Source: JAOEGB01 sp041262585
GTDB lineage: Bacteria > Actinomycetota > Actinomycetes > Streptosporangiales > Streptosporangiaceae
Length of the DNA: 64,000 bases
Reading direction: 5' to 3'
NCBI RefSeq assembly: GCF_041262585.1
Contig: NZ_JBGCBZ010000012.1
Coordinates: 1 to 64,000 of the forward strand
Every line of letters begins with the position of its first letter. Positions within the stretch are counted from its first letter, which is position 1. The translations under genes and the position numbers were made by a program. The notes under the pieces are model-generated. The model was given only the letters and a program-made list of their open reading frames with translations. It did no database searches and was not told the DNA's origin. Below are positions 31,806 to 40,349 of the stretch, piece by piece.

Positions 31806-31923
31806 GTGCATGATCACCAGCAACGTACGGCCAGGCCCGCCGCCACATTGGGGAATCCTCGCATGATCACGAACAACGTGCGCCCAGGCCCGCGGCCATA
31901 TGGGGGAACCCGTGCATGATCAC
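31806..31923 (-). repeat. Repeat array C: three reverse cores, exact 53-bp period
   Basis: Cores (reverse) at 31806, 31859 (TCGCATGATCAC) and 31912. Both spacings are 53 bp and the two 41-bp spacers are themselves near-identical (both carry AACGTRCGSCCAGGCCCG), so the two units arose by duplication. The core farthest from ilvE (31806) lacks the TTCCC extension. Lies directly after the ilvE stop. Confidence 0.92.
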
Positions 31924-31937
31924 CCCGGGTGGGGGTT

Positions 31938-33029
31938 TCAGCAGATCTTGTGGACCCAGTGGTGGGTGTCGGGGCGGGAGCCGTACTGGATGCCCATGAG
32001 CTCTTCGCGGATCTTCAGGGTCACGGGGCCGGGGGTGCCGTCGCCGACGGTCCAGCCGCGGTCGGCGCCCTTGACGGAGCCCACGGGAGTCACCACCGCG
32101 GCGGTGCCACAGGCGAAGACCTCGGTGAGCTCGCCGGACTCGCAGCCGGCCTGCCACTCCTCGATCGAGATCTTGCCCTCCTCGGCCTTGAAGCCCAGCT
32201 CGCCGGCCATGGTGAGGATCGAGTCACGGGTGATGCCGGGCAGCAGCGTGCCGGTGAGAGCGGGGGTGACGAGGCGGTCGCCGAAGACGAAGAACAGGTT
32301 CATCCCGCCCATTTCCTCGACCCAGCGGTGCTCGAAGGCGTCGAGCCAGACCACCTGGTCGCAGCCCTCCTCGACCGCCTGGCGCTGGGCGACGAAGGCC
32401 GCCGCGTAGTTGCCGCCGCACTTGGCGAAGCCGGTGCCGCCGGGGGCCGCCCGGGTGTACTCGGTGGAAAGCCACACGGAGACCGGCTTGACGCCGCCGG
32501 AGAAGTACGAGGCCGCCGGTGAGGCGATCACCATGTACTTGTAGCTCCCCGAGGGGTGGTTCACCCCGAGCGCGGGCTGCGTGGCGATCATGAAGGGACG
32601 CAGATAGAGGCTGTGCCCCTCGGTGGTCGGCACCCAGTCACGGTCGTTCTGCACCAGCAGCTCCAGCGACTGGACGAACGTCTCCTCCGGAAGCTCGGGC
32701 ATGGCCATGCGGAGCGCGGACTGGTTGAACCGGGCCGCGTTGGCGTACGGCCGGAAGGTGACGATCGACCCGTTCGACTGCCGATACGCCTTGAGGCCCT
32801 CGAACAGCTCCTGGGCGTAGTGGAAGACCGAGGTGGCGGGGTCGAGGAGCAGCGGGCCGTACGGCTGGAGCCTGGCGTCGTGCCAGCCGCGCCCCTCGGT
32901 GTAGTCGATCGAGACCATGTGGTCGGTGAAGGTCTGCCCGAAGCCGGGGCTCGCCAGTACCTGCTCCCGCTCGGCCACGGTGCGGGCCTCCTGGTTGAGC
33001 TGCACATCGAAGCTGAGCTGGGTGGTCAT
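31938..33029 (-). CDS. ilvE: Branched-chain amino acid aminotransferase
   Basis: Last step of Ile/Leu/Val synthesis (PLP enzyme, glutamate donor). 363 residues. PLP lysine in GFAKCGGNYAAAF; also GMNLFFVFG, and TRDSILTMAGELG. Class IV aminotransferase fold. Start at MTTQLSFDV with AAGGA about nine bases upstream; a longer N-terminus has no support. The gene stands alone after the leuB terminator. Repeat array C follows the stop. Confidence 0.95.
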   Translation of the reverse strand: MTTQLSFDVQLNQEARTVAEREQVLASPGFGQTFTDHMVSIDYTEGRGWHDARLQPYGPLLLDPATSVFHYAQELFEGLKAYRQSNGSIVTFRPYANAARFNQSALRMAMPELPEETFVQSLELLVQNDRDWVPTTEGHSLYLRPFMIATQPALGVNHPSGSYKYMVIASPAASYFSGGVKPVSVWLSTEYTRAAPGGTGFAKCGGNYAAAFVAQRQAVEEGCDQVVWLDAFEHRWVEEMGGMNLFFVFGDRLVTPALTGTLLPGITRDSILTMAGELGFKAEEGKISIEEWQAGCESGELTEVFACGTAAVVTPVGSVKGADRGWTVGDGTPGPVTLKIREELMGIQYGSRPDTHHWVHKIC

Positions 33030-33113
33030 GGCGAGCATCCTTCTTCTCTCTACGTTGTCAGAGTCATTGTGCGACGAGGCGGCTAACGAAAACCTAGGGC
33101 ATCTAGAAGGTAT

Positions 33114-33153
33114 GAAAAAGCGCATGGCGGCCCGAACCGGGCCGCCATGCGCT
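33114..33153 (-). terminator. leuB terminator
   Basis: On the minus strand a 16-bp perfect stem (AGCGCATGGCGGCCCG with complement, loop of three) is followed by TTTTTC: a strong Rho-independent terminator 23 bp after the leuB stop, separating leuB from ilvE. Confidence 0.92.
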
Positions 33154-33176
33154 GTGGACGGGGTGAGCGGCCCGGC

Positions 33177-34223
33177 TTAGCCGGCTACTCGGGCGGCGAT
33201 GTCGTCGCCGATCTCGCGGGTCTTCCTGCTGGTCCAGGCGCCCTGGCGCTCGACGAGGTCGTCGGCGACGGCCTGCTCGACGCGGGCCGCCACGTCGGCG
33301 AGGCCCAGGTGGTCGAGGAGCATGGCGACCGACAGGATCGTGGCGGTCGGGTCGGCCTTGCCCTGGCCGGCGATGTCGGGGGCGCTGCCGTGGACCGGCT
33401 CGAACATCGACGGCGCGGTGCGGACGGGGTTGACGTTTCCGCTGGCCGCGAGGCCGATGCCTCCGGCGACGGCCGCGCCGATGTCGGTGAGGATGTCACC
33501 GAACAGGTTGTCGGTGACGATCACGTCGAACCGCTGCGGCTGGCTCACGAAGAACATCGACGCCGCGTCCACGTGGCAGTAGTCGGTCTCGACCTCGGGG
33601 AACTCCAGGCTGACACGGTCGACCGTACGGGCCCAGAGGTCGCCCGCGTAGGTGAGCACGTTGGTCTTGTGGACGAGCGTGAGCTTGCGGCGCGGACGCG
33701 CCTGCGCCTTCTCGAAGGCGTAGCGGACGACGCGCTCGACGCCGAAGGCCGTGTTCAGCGACTCCTGGGTGGCGATCTCCTGCGGCGTGCCGCGGCGCAT
33801 CACGCCACCGGCTCCGGCGTAGGGGCCCTCAGTGCCCTCGCGGACGACGATCATGTCGATGTCCTCGGGGCGGACACCGCCCAGCGGGGTCTCCACGCCG
33901 GGGAAGAGCTTGACCGGGCGGAGGTTGACGTAGTGGTCGAGCTCGAAGCGCAGCTTGAGCAGGAGGTCACGCTCGAGGATGCCAGGCGGCACGCTGGGGT
34001 CGCCGACCGCGCCGAGCAGGATCGCGTCGTAGCCGCGGAGCTCGTCGAGCACCGTGTCCGGCAGGGTCTCGCCGGTCGCGTTGTAGCGCTTCGCGCCGAG
34101 ATCGTATTCAGCCGTCTCGGTCTTGACGCCCACGGCGTCGAGGACTTTGAGGCCTTCGGCGACGACTTCGACGCCGATCCCGTCTCCCGGGATGACTGCC
34201 AGACGGATGTTGCTCGACTCCAT
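33177..34223 (-). CDS. leuB: 3-isopropylmalate dehydrogenase
   Basis: NAD-dependent oxidative decarboxylation of 3-isopropylmalate; with CimA/LeuCD it also acts on the C5 homologue for isoleucine. 348 residues. Signatures: AVIPGDGIGVEVV at the N-terminus, VREGTEGPYAG (substrate loop), VTDNLFGDILTDIGAAVAGGIGLAASGN (the family stretch, split here) and FEPVHGSAPDIAGQGKADP. Stand-alone unit ending in a strong terminator. Confidence 0.96.
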   Translation of the reverse strand: MESSNIRLAVIPGDGIGVEVVAEGLKVLDAVGVKTETAEYDLGAKRYNATGETLPDTVLDELRGYDAILLGAVGDPSVPPGILERDLLLKLRFELDHYVNLRPVKLFPGVETPLGGVRPEDIDMIVVREGTEGPYAGAGGVMRRGTPQEIATQESLNTAFGVERVVRYAFEKAQARPRRKLTLVHKTNVLTYAGDLWARTVDRVSLEFPEVETDYCHVDAASMFFVSQPQRFDVIVTDNLFGDILTDIGAAVAGGIGLAASGNVNPVRTAPSMFEPVHGSAPDIAGQGKADPTATILSVAMLLDHLGLADVAARVEQAVADDLVERQGAWTSRKTREIGDDIAARVAG

Positions 34224-34268
34224 GCGTGTACCTTACCGGTTGTCTCGAAGATCGAAACACCGATCTCA

Positions 34269-35537
34269 TCATCCGAGCGGCGTCATCGCCACCGCGCGCT
34301 CGAAGACGAGGTCCCGCGCCGTCGTCAGGCCGAAGGCCAGCGCACCGAGGAGCACGGCGTCGGCTCCCAGCGTGGACGCCTCGATCCGGGGCGGGCGGAG
34401 CGCCACGAGCGACTGCAGCCGCTCCGACACCGGACCGATCAGCAGGTCTCCCGCCTGCGCCCCGATGCCGCCGCCCAGCACGACCAGCTCGGGGTCGAGA
34501 ACGGCGGTCACCCCGGCGAGCGCGTGGGCGACGTGGTCCGCCTCGAGGGCGACGACCTGCCTTGCGGTCTCGTCGCCGGCCCTGGCCGCGTCGAAGACGT
34601 CCTTGGAGGTGGCCGCCGCCATGCCGAGCCGTTCGGCCGTGGCGACGATTCCGTCCGCCGACGCGACCGACTCGAACATGCCGCGCCCCGGGTTGATCAG
34701 CGGGTCGCCCTCGCCGACGGGCATGTAGGAGATCTCTCCCGCGGCTCCCTGGGAGCCCCGGTAGAGCTTGCCGTCGATGACGACGCCCATGCCGATGCCG
34801 GTGCCGATGGACACGAAGACGAAGTGGGAGACGCCCTGGCCGAGGCCGTACGCCCCCTCGCCCACGGCGGCCAGGTCGACGTCGTTCTCCAGCACGTACG
34901 GTGACCCGATGACGTCGGCGAGCCGTTCGACGGCGCCGGCCTGCTCCCAGCCGGGAAGGTTGGGGGCGACCCGCAGCGCGCCAGTCTCCTTGTCGTGGAT
35001 GCCCGGCGTCCCGAAAACGGTCAGCGTGATGTCGCCGGGCCCGAGACCGGCCTCCGTGGTCAGCTCGGCCGCTATCCCGGAGAGCTGGTCGAGCACCGCG
35101 TCGTAGCTCCCGGCCCGGGACGGCTCGTCCTTGCGCGCGACGATCTCGCCGACGAGGTCGGCCAGCGCGAGCCGGACGTACGCGCGGCCGATGTCGACGG
35201 CCAGGACCCAGCCGGCCTGCGGGCGGATCTCGTAGAGCAGCGCGGCGCGGCCCGCGTTGCCCGTGCGCAGCCCGACCGGGCGGACCAGTCTGGCACGCTC
35301 CAGATCCGCCAGGGCGACCGAGATGGTCGGCTTGGACAAGCCGGTCGCCTGCGCCAGCTCCGGCCGGGAGACCTTGCCGAGGCGGAAGATCTCCGCGAAC
35401 ACGGCTCGCTCGTTCATCACTCGGAGCAGGCTGGTCGTGTTGGCGGTCCCGCCGCCGATGCTCACCACATTCCCAAGATTGGCATACCCACCACGGAAGG
35501 CGGGCCAGTTGATCACCAGTGGATCGCCCTGCACCAT
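34269..35537 (-). CDS. ROK-family transcriptional repressor (XylR/NagC type)
   Basis: 422 residues. N-terminal winged helix (ANTTSLLRVMNERAVFAEI, RPELAQATGLSKPTISVAL) joined to a ROK sugar-kinase-like domain (LAVDIGRAYVRLALADLVG, FGTPGIHDKETG, FVSIGTGIGMGVV, DPLINPGRGMFESVAS). GGAGG five bases before the ATG supports this start; internal GTGs near 35468 are alternatives. It diverges from a monosaccharide ABC operon that ends with a ROK kinase, so it probably represses that operon until its sugar is present. The zinc-binding Cys cluster typical of ROK glucokinases is not visible. Confidence 0.9.
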   Translation of the reverse strand: MVQGDPLVINWPAFRGGYANLGNVVSIGGGTANTTSLLRVMNERAVFAEIFRLGKVSRPELAQATGLSKPTISVALADLERARLVRPVGLRTGNAGRAALLYEIRPQAGWVLAVDIGRAYVRLALADLVGEIVARKDEPSRAGSYDAVLDQLSGIAAELTTEAGLGPGDITLTVFGTPGIHDKETGALRVAPNLPGWEQAGAVERLADVIGSPYVLENDVDLAAVGEGAYGLGQGVSHFVFVSIGTGIGMGVVIDGKLYRGSQGAAGEISYMPVGEGDPLINPGRGMFESVASADGIVATAERLGMAAATSKDVFDAARAGDETARQVVALEADHVAHALAGVTAVLDPELVVLGGGIGAQAGDLLIGPVSERLQSLVALRPPRIEASTLGADAVLLGALAFGLTTARDLVFERAVAMTPLG

Positions 35538-35635
35538 CCAGCCCTCCGTGTATGTGATCTCGCCTAACCCCTAGTCATACAGCTGATAGTAAATTACCTT
35601 TCTTATCAACCCTCGGGTCATGAGAAAGGAATCGT

Positions 35636-36748
35636 GTGCCAATGCGTCGAGGATTGCTGGCCATCTCCGTCGCGGCGCTCATGTTCAGCGCCGCCTGCGG
35701 CAATAGTTCAGACACGGGCGCGAAGCCGTCCGAGACCAAGGCGGAGGGCGGTGGCGGTGGCGGTGGCGGGAAGACCATCGCGCTCTTCCTGCCCGAGTCG
35801 AAGACCACGCGCTATGAGGCCTTCGACCGTCCGCTGTTCGAGGCCAAGGTCAAGGCCCTCTGTCCGGACTGCAAGCTGCTCTACAGCAACGCCGACCAGG
35901 ATGCCGCCAAGCAGCAGCAGCAGGTCGAGGCCGCCCTCACCCAGGGCGCCAACGTACTCGTGCTCGACGCCGTGGACGCGGCCGCCGTCGCGCCTCTGGT
36001 CAACCAGGCGAAGCAGAAGAAGGTCCCGGTGATCGCCTACGACCGGCTGATCTCCGGCATCGACTACGAGTACTACGTGTCGTTCAACAACGTCCGCGTC
36101 GGCGAGATGCAGGGCCAGGGCCTGCTGGACGCGCTCAACGCCGCCGGGACGGCGAGCAAGGGCCAGATCGTGATGATCCACGGCTCGCCCACCGACCCCA
36201 GCTCGGCCGACTACAAGAAGGGGGCGCACAACGTCCTCGACGGCAAGATCAAGATCGGCCGCGAGTTCGACACTCCGGACTGGAGCCCCGACAAGGCCCA
36301 GCAGGAGATGGAGCAGGCCATCACGGCCATCGGCCGTGACAACATCGTCGGCGTCCTGTCCGCCAACGACGGCATGGCGAGCGGCGCGATCGCGGCCATG
36401 AAGCGCGCCGGCTACAAGACCATCCCGCCGATCACCGGTCAGGACTCCGAGCTGGCCGCCATCCAGCGGATCCTCGGCGGCGAGCAGTACATGACGATCT
36501 ACCTGAACATCCGGTCCGAGGCCGAGAAGTCCGCGGAGCTCGCCGTCGCACTGGCCAAGGGTGAGAAGCCCACGGCTCCCGACAAGGCGAACAACGGCAC
36601 GGCGGACATCCCGTCGTTCCTGCTCGACCCCATCGCGGTGACCAAGGACAACATCGCCAGCACCATCATCAAGGACGGCTTCTACAAGGCGTCCGACGTA
36701 TGCACGCCTGAACTCAAGGACGCGTGCGCTAAGGCGGGCATCCAGTAA
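35636..36748 (+). CDS. xylF: Xylose-type ABC transporter substrate-binding lipoprotein
   Basis: 370 residues. Lipobox FSAAC anchors the mature protein at Cys-21; a Gly-rich spacer (8 Gly at 38-46) precedes a periplasmic-binding-protein type I (D-xylose-binding XylF-like) domain with VLDAVDAAAVAPLVNQAK, PVIAYDRLI and the NDGMASGA lid region. GTG start with AAAGGA five bases before; an internal ATG is 6 bases later. First gene of a four-gene operon: the next ATG follows the TAA without a gap. Confidence 0.9.
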   Translation: MPMRRGLLAISVAALMFSAACGNSSDTGAKPSETKAEGGGGGGGGKTIALFLPESKTTRYEAFDRPLFEAKVKALCPDCKLLYSNADQDAAKQQQQVEAALTQGANVLVLDAVDAAAVAPLVNQAKQKKVPVIAYDRLISGIDYEYYVSFNNVRVGEMQGQGLLDALNAAGTASKGQIVMIHGSPTDPSSADYKKGAHNVLDGKIKIGREFDTPDWSPDKAQQEMEQAITAIGRDNIVGVLSANDGMASGAIAAMKRAGYKTIPPITGQDSELAAIQRILGGEQYMTIYLNIRSEAEKSAELAVALAKGEKPTAPDKANNGTADIPSFLLDPIAVTKDNIASTIIKDGFYKASDVCTPELKDACAKAGIQ

Positions 36749-37468
36749 ATGATTTCGGCGACAGACGTATCCAAGCGATACGGCGCGGTCCAGGCTCTCC
36801 AAGGAGTGAGCCTGGACCTCCGTCCCGGCGAGGTGGTCGCGCTGGTCGGGGACAATGGCGCGGGGAAATCCACCCTGGTCAAGGTCATCGCAGGCGCCGT
36901 CAGCCCCGACGAAGGGGGCCTGGTCATCGACGGCGAGCGGGTGCACATCAGCAACCCTCATGACGCTCAGCGGCTCGGCATCTCGACGGTCTATCAGGAT
37001 CTCGCGTTGTGCGAGAACCTCGATGTCGTGGCCAACCTTTTCCTCGGAGCCGAACGGCGGAAGTGGTCGGTTCTCAGCCACATCCGCATGGAACGCTCCG
37101 CGCGCGACCTGCTCACGTCACTCGACGTGCGCATCCGGGACATCAGGGTGCCCGTGGCGATGCTCTCCGGCGGCCAGCGGCAGTCGGTGGCCATCGCCCG
37201 GGCGCTCATCGGCGAGCCCCGGCTCGTCATCCTCGACGAGCCGACCGCCGCCCTGGGCGTCGAGCAGACCGCTCAGGTCCTCGACCTCATCAGGCGGCTG
37301 CGCGAGCGCGGCCTGGCGGTGCTGCTCATCTCCCACAACCTCGCCGACGTGCGCGCGGTCAGCGACCGCGTCGTGGTCCTGCGCCTGGGCCGCAACGCCG
37401 GCGAGTTCCGTACGGCTGACGCCTCTCAGGAGTCGATCGTGGCCGCGATCACTGGAGCCGCCGCATGA
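36749..37468 (+). CDS. xylG: Sugar ABC transporter ATPase (single-domain)
   Basis: 239 residues. Walker A GDNGAGKST, Q-loop, signature LSGGQRQS, Walker B LVILDEP and H-loop LISHN are intact. XylG/RbsA-type ATPases normally have two fused nucleotide-binding domains (~500 residues); this one has one, so two copies must associate. It starts directly after the previous stop and overlaps the permease by four bases (ATGA), so all are co-translated. Confidence 0.9.
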   Translation: MISATDVSKRYGAVQALQGVSLDLRPGEVVALVGDNGAGKSTLVKVIAGAVSPDEGGLVIDGERVHISNPHDAQRLGISTVYQDLALCENLDVVANLFLGAERRKWSVLSHIRMERSARDLLTSLDVRIRDIRVPVAMLSGGQRQSVAIARALIGEPRLVILDEPTAALGVEQTAQVLDLIRRLRERGLAVLLISHNLADVRAVSDRVVVLRLGRNAGEFRTADASQESIVAAITGAAA

Positions 37469-38655
37469 TGAACGCTGCCACACTGGTGCGCAAGCCGTAC
37501 ACGCCCAAGGAGGCTGTCGAGCGGCTGCGGCACGGGGACCTCGGCGCGTGGCCGGTGGTCGGCGGGCTGATCGCGATCGCGATCGTCTTCGGATCGCTCA
37601 ACGAGCACTTCCTCTCGCCGGAGAACCTCACCAACCTGGTCCTCCAGATGGCGGCGACGGGCACGATCTCGCTCGGCATCATCATGGTGCTGCTTCTGGG
37701 CGAGATCGACCTGTCCGCCGGCTCCGTCAGCGGCCTGTGCGCGGTGGTCATGGCCATCCTGTCCGTACGGCAGGGCTGGAACCCGTTGCTGGCCATCGTC
37801 GTCGCCCTGGCGGCGGGGGCCCTCATCGGGCTGCTCCACGGGCTGCTGTTCACCCGGATCCGGATGCCGTCCTTCGTGGTGACCCTGGCCGGTCTCATCG
37901 GCTGGCAGGGCCTGCTGCTCTACCTGCTGGGCCCGGGCGGCATCGTCAACCTGCCGTTCGACGGCTTCGTGGCGAAGCTCAGCGACACCTGGCTGCCGAC
38001 CTGGCTGGCGTGGGTGGTCAGCGCGGCGCTGGTGGCAATCATGGCGGCGTCCGGGTTGATCAACCGGCGGCTGAGGGTCGCGGCGGAGCTCCCCGTCACG
38101 GCGTCGTGGTGGCTGATCGTCAAGGTCGCGGGCCTCGCGGTCGTGCTGGCGGCGGCCGTGCTCGTCATGTCGGCGGACCGCGGCGTGCCGCTCCTGCTGG
38201 TCATCTTCGGCACGCTCGTCGTGGTGTTCGACCTGATCCTGCGGCACACGGCGTTCGGCAGGTGGATGTACGCCGTGGGCGGCAACGTCGAGGCGGCCCG
38301 CCGGGCGGGCATCAGCGTGACGCGGATCCGCATCCTGGCGTTCGTGCTGTCGTCCACGCTGGCGGCCTTCGGCGGCATCCTGTCGGCCAGCCGTCTCGCG
38401 GCGGTCAACCAGGGCTCCGGCGGAAGCGACATCCTGCTGATGGCGATCGCCGCGGCGGTCATCGGCGGCACGTCGCTGTTCGGCGGCCGCGGGCGGACGT
38501 ACGCGGCGCTGCTCGGCATCCTGGTCATCCAGTCGATCACCAACGGCATGTTCCTGCTCAGCGTGGACTCCTCGGTGCGCTACATGGTCACCGCGGCCGT
38601 CCTCGCGCTCGCCGTGGCGATCGACTCCCTGGCCCGACGCGGCAGCACCACGTGA
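37465..38655 (+). CDS. xylH: Sugar ABC transporter permease
   Basis: 396 residues, about 10 hydrophobic segments, RbsC/XylH type (BPD_transp_2): GEIDLSAGSVSGLCAVV near the N-terminus and GGTSLFGGRGRTYAALLGI near the C-terminus. An extra C-terminal half loop with a long hydrophilic 198-215 region. Four-base overlaps with both neighbours. Forms the pore for the XylF-bound monosaccharide. Confidence 0.92.
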   Translation: MMNAATLVRKPYTPKEAVERLRHGDLGAWPVVGGLIAIAIVFGSLNEHFLSPENLTNLVLQMAATGTISLGIIMVLLLGEIDLSAGSVSGLCAVVMAILSVRQGWNPLLAIVVALAAGALIGLLHGLLFTRIRMPSFVVTLAGLIGWQGLLLYLLGPGGIVNLPFDGFVAKLSDTWLPTWLAWVVSAALVAIMAASGLINRRLRVAAELPVTASWWLIVKVAGLAVVLAAAVLVMSADRGVPLLLVIFGTLVVVFDLILRHTAFGRWMYAVGGNVEAARRAGISVTRIRILAFVLSSTLAAFGGILSASRLAAVNQGSGGSDILLMAIAAAVIGGTSLFGGRGRTYAALLGILVIQSITNGMFLLSVDSSVRYMVTAAVLALAVAIDSLARRGSTT

Positions 38656-39629
38656 GCGCCGATCGGACGCAGGGGTCCCCCCGTTACGTCCTGGGCGTCG
38701 ACTTCGGCGGCACCAAGGTCGCGCTGGCCACAGCGCCCCTTGGCGCCGCCCCCCAGATGCCCCTGTCCGGAACCCGGATCGAGACCCGCGGCTCCGAGGG
38801 CGCGCCCGAGGTGGTGCGCCGCACCGTGGCCGCGTGCCGGTCCCTGGTGGCCGGCCACCCCGGCGAGCTGGCCGCCGTCGGCGTCTCCACCTTCGGCATC
38901 GTCCGCGACGGTGTCGTACGGCTCGCGCCGAACGTGCCGGGGTGGGACGGCCTGCCGCTGCCGGGCCTGCTGAGCGAGGAGTTCGGCAGGACCCCGGTGA
39001 GCGTCGCCAACGACGTGAAGGCCGCCACGGCCGCCGAGCTGCGCTGGGGCAGCCTGAAAGGAGTCAGGGACGGGATCTACCTGAACCTGGGCACCGGGCT
39101 CGCGGCCGGGTTCGTCGTCAACGGCCAGGTGGTGAACGGCGCGCACGGCGCGGCCGGCGAGATCGCCTACCTGGCCCGCCACGCGGACGACCTGCGCATC
39201 CTCCAACCGGCTGCTCCCGTGGCCGACGGGCTCGGGCCCGCCGTGACTCGGGCGCCTCTGGAGGAGTACATCTCGGGCATCGCGCTCGCGGAGCGGGGCA
39301 GCGAGCTGCTGGGCACTCCCGTGACCGCCGCCGAGCTGTTCGACCGCGGCCACGACCCCCGGGTCAGGATCCTGCTGGACGACGCGCTCGACGCGCTGGC
39401 GCTGGCCATGGCCAACCTCTGCGTCGCGCTCGACCCGTCCCGTGTCGTCATCGGCGGCGGCATGATGGGCGCTGCCCAGCTCATCGTGCCCCACCTGCGC
39501 GAGGCCGTACGGCAAGCCGTGCCGTACCCGCCGGAGATCGTGGCGGCGCGGTTCGTGGACGACGCCCCGCTCTACGGAGCGCTCGCCCTGGCGCTGGACA
39601 GGGACTCACTGGACGGGACGTCTGCCTGA
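38652..39629 (+). CDS. ROK-family sugar kinase
   Basis: 325 residues from a GTG overlapping the permease stop (GTGA). ATP-binding motif DFGGTK, GVSTFGIVRDGVVRLAPNVPGW, the ROK glucokinase-like NLGTGLAAGFVVNG. Lacks the Cys-rich zinc motif (no CxCGxxGC), so it is likely a non-zinc ROK kinase. Phosphorylates the imported sugar, completing an uptake–activation operon. Substrate (xylulose, allose, glucose?) unknown. Confidence 0.9.
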   Translation: MSADRTQGSPRYVLGVDFGGTKVALATAPLGAAPQMPLSGTRIETRGSEGAPEVVRRTVAACRSLVAGHPGELAAVGVSTFGIVRDGVVRLAPNVPGWDGLPLPGLLSEEFGRTPVSVANDVKAATAAELRWGSLKGVRDGIYLNLGTGLAAGFVVNGQVVNGAHGAAGEIAYLARHADDLRILQPAAPVADGLGPAVTRAPLEEYISGIALAERGSELLGTPVTAAELFDRGHDPRVRILLDDALDALALAMANLCVALDPSRVVIGGGMMGAAQLIVPHLREAVRQAVPYPPEIVAARFVDDAPLYGALALALDRDSLDGTSA

Positions 39630-39736
39630 CGACATCCCCGTCCGCAAGATCGAACGACGTTACGACCGCCGGCGGCGCGCTTTTACCCGCTCCACCCTCG
39701 CGCCACGGCGGTCGCGGCGTCCCCGCCCCCGTCGCC

Positions 39737-39801
39737 GTGATCATGCACACTTTCCCGAGCACTCCCGCCAGCCTGCGCCGATCCTGCTCGTGATCATGCA
39801 C
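39737..39801 (+). repeat. Repeat array D: two forward cores, 53-bp spacing
   Basis: Cores at 39737 and 39790 (exact), 53 bp apart. The first has the TTTCCC extension, the second lacks it: the minimal element (one unit plus terminal core) of the family. It lies after the ROK kinase gene, in its direction. Confidence 0.9.
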
Positions 39802-39818
39802 GATGCGGTGTCCGCGCG

Positions 39819-39929
39819 TCAGCGCTGTGGGGAGCCGCCGTTGTCACGGCGGTCGAGGGCGGTCTGCAGCGCGACGGTGGCCTCGTCCTCAGTCTCTTCG
39901 GGGCTGTTCCAGGGATACATCTCGTACAT
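39819..39929 (-). CDS. Small 36-residue protein MYEMYPW…
   Basis: Sequence begins MYEMYPWNSPEETEDEA, continues VALQTALDRRDNGGSPQR and stops at 39819. The repeated Met/Tyr/Pro/Trp start and an acidic-helix-basic-tail composition look like a genuine small actinobacterial protein; GC3 is typical. An upstream ATG (39941, MRSA extension) is an alternative start, and neither has a strong ribosome site. Function unknown. Confidence 0.5.
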   Translation of the reverse strand: MYEMYPWNSPEETEDEATVALQTALDRRDNGGSPQR

Positions 39930-40349
39930 GGCGGATCTCATTTCCGGCAGAGCTTTGCTAGAGGCGGATCCTGAGCGAATCCGGAAACTGGCGACTCCCG
40001 GCGGGGGCGCGGATTACGCGTCCCGCGGCGACGGAGTCAACGGCACCGTCGGCGGCGCCGCTCTCCGCGGCGGGCGGCCGGCCTACCTGATCAGGCCCCG
40101 CCGCGGCAGGCAAGGAGTGCGGTTACCTGGCGCGTCGTCATTCGCTCACCCTACCCCAGGATCTCGTAGGACGACCTAGTATCTCAGTTCTTGAGACGCG
40201 CCAGCAGTCGGTCACGGCCCTCTCCAAACGCGGAAGCCCCGGGCCGGCGCGGATGCGCGCCGGTCCGGGGCTCGACAGCAGGGTCACCCGTCACGGACCC
40301 GATCTCCAGGGACCCCGTCCTCAGAGACAGGGACCCCGTCCTCAGAGAC
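39930..40349. other. Non-coding region between the small protein and serA
   Basis: 420 bp. Contains a 16-bp hairpin AGCCCCGG…CCGGGGCT (40235-40272; one mismatch/G-U pair) that probably terminates serA transcription (minus strand) and two tandem 21-bp copies starting CAGGGACCCCGTCC (40307-40327, 40328-40348) directly after the serA stop. The remainder, up to the small protein's start, presumably holds its promoter; no clear boxes. Confidence 0.6.

Noticed and set aside
40307..40348. 21-bp tandem repeat after serA as a regulatory site
   Set aside because: It directly follows the stop and looks like a simple duplication, with no palindrome.
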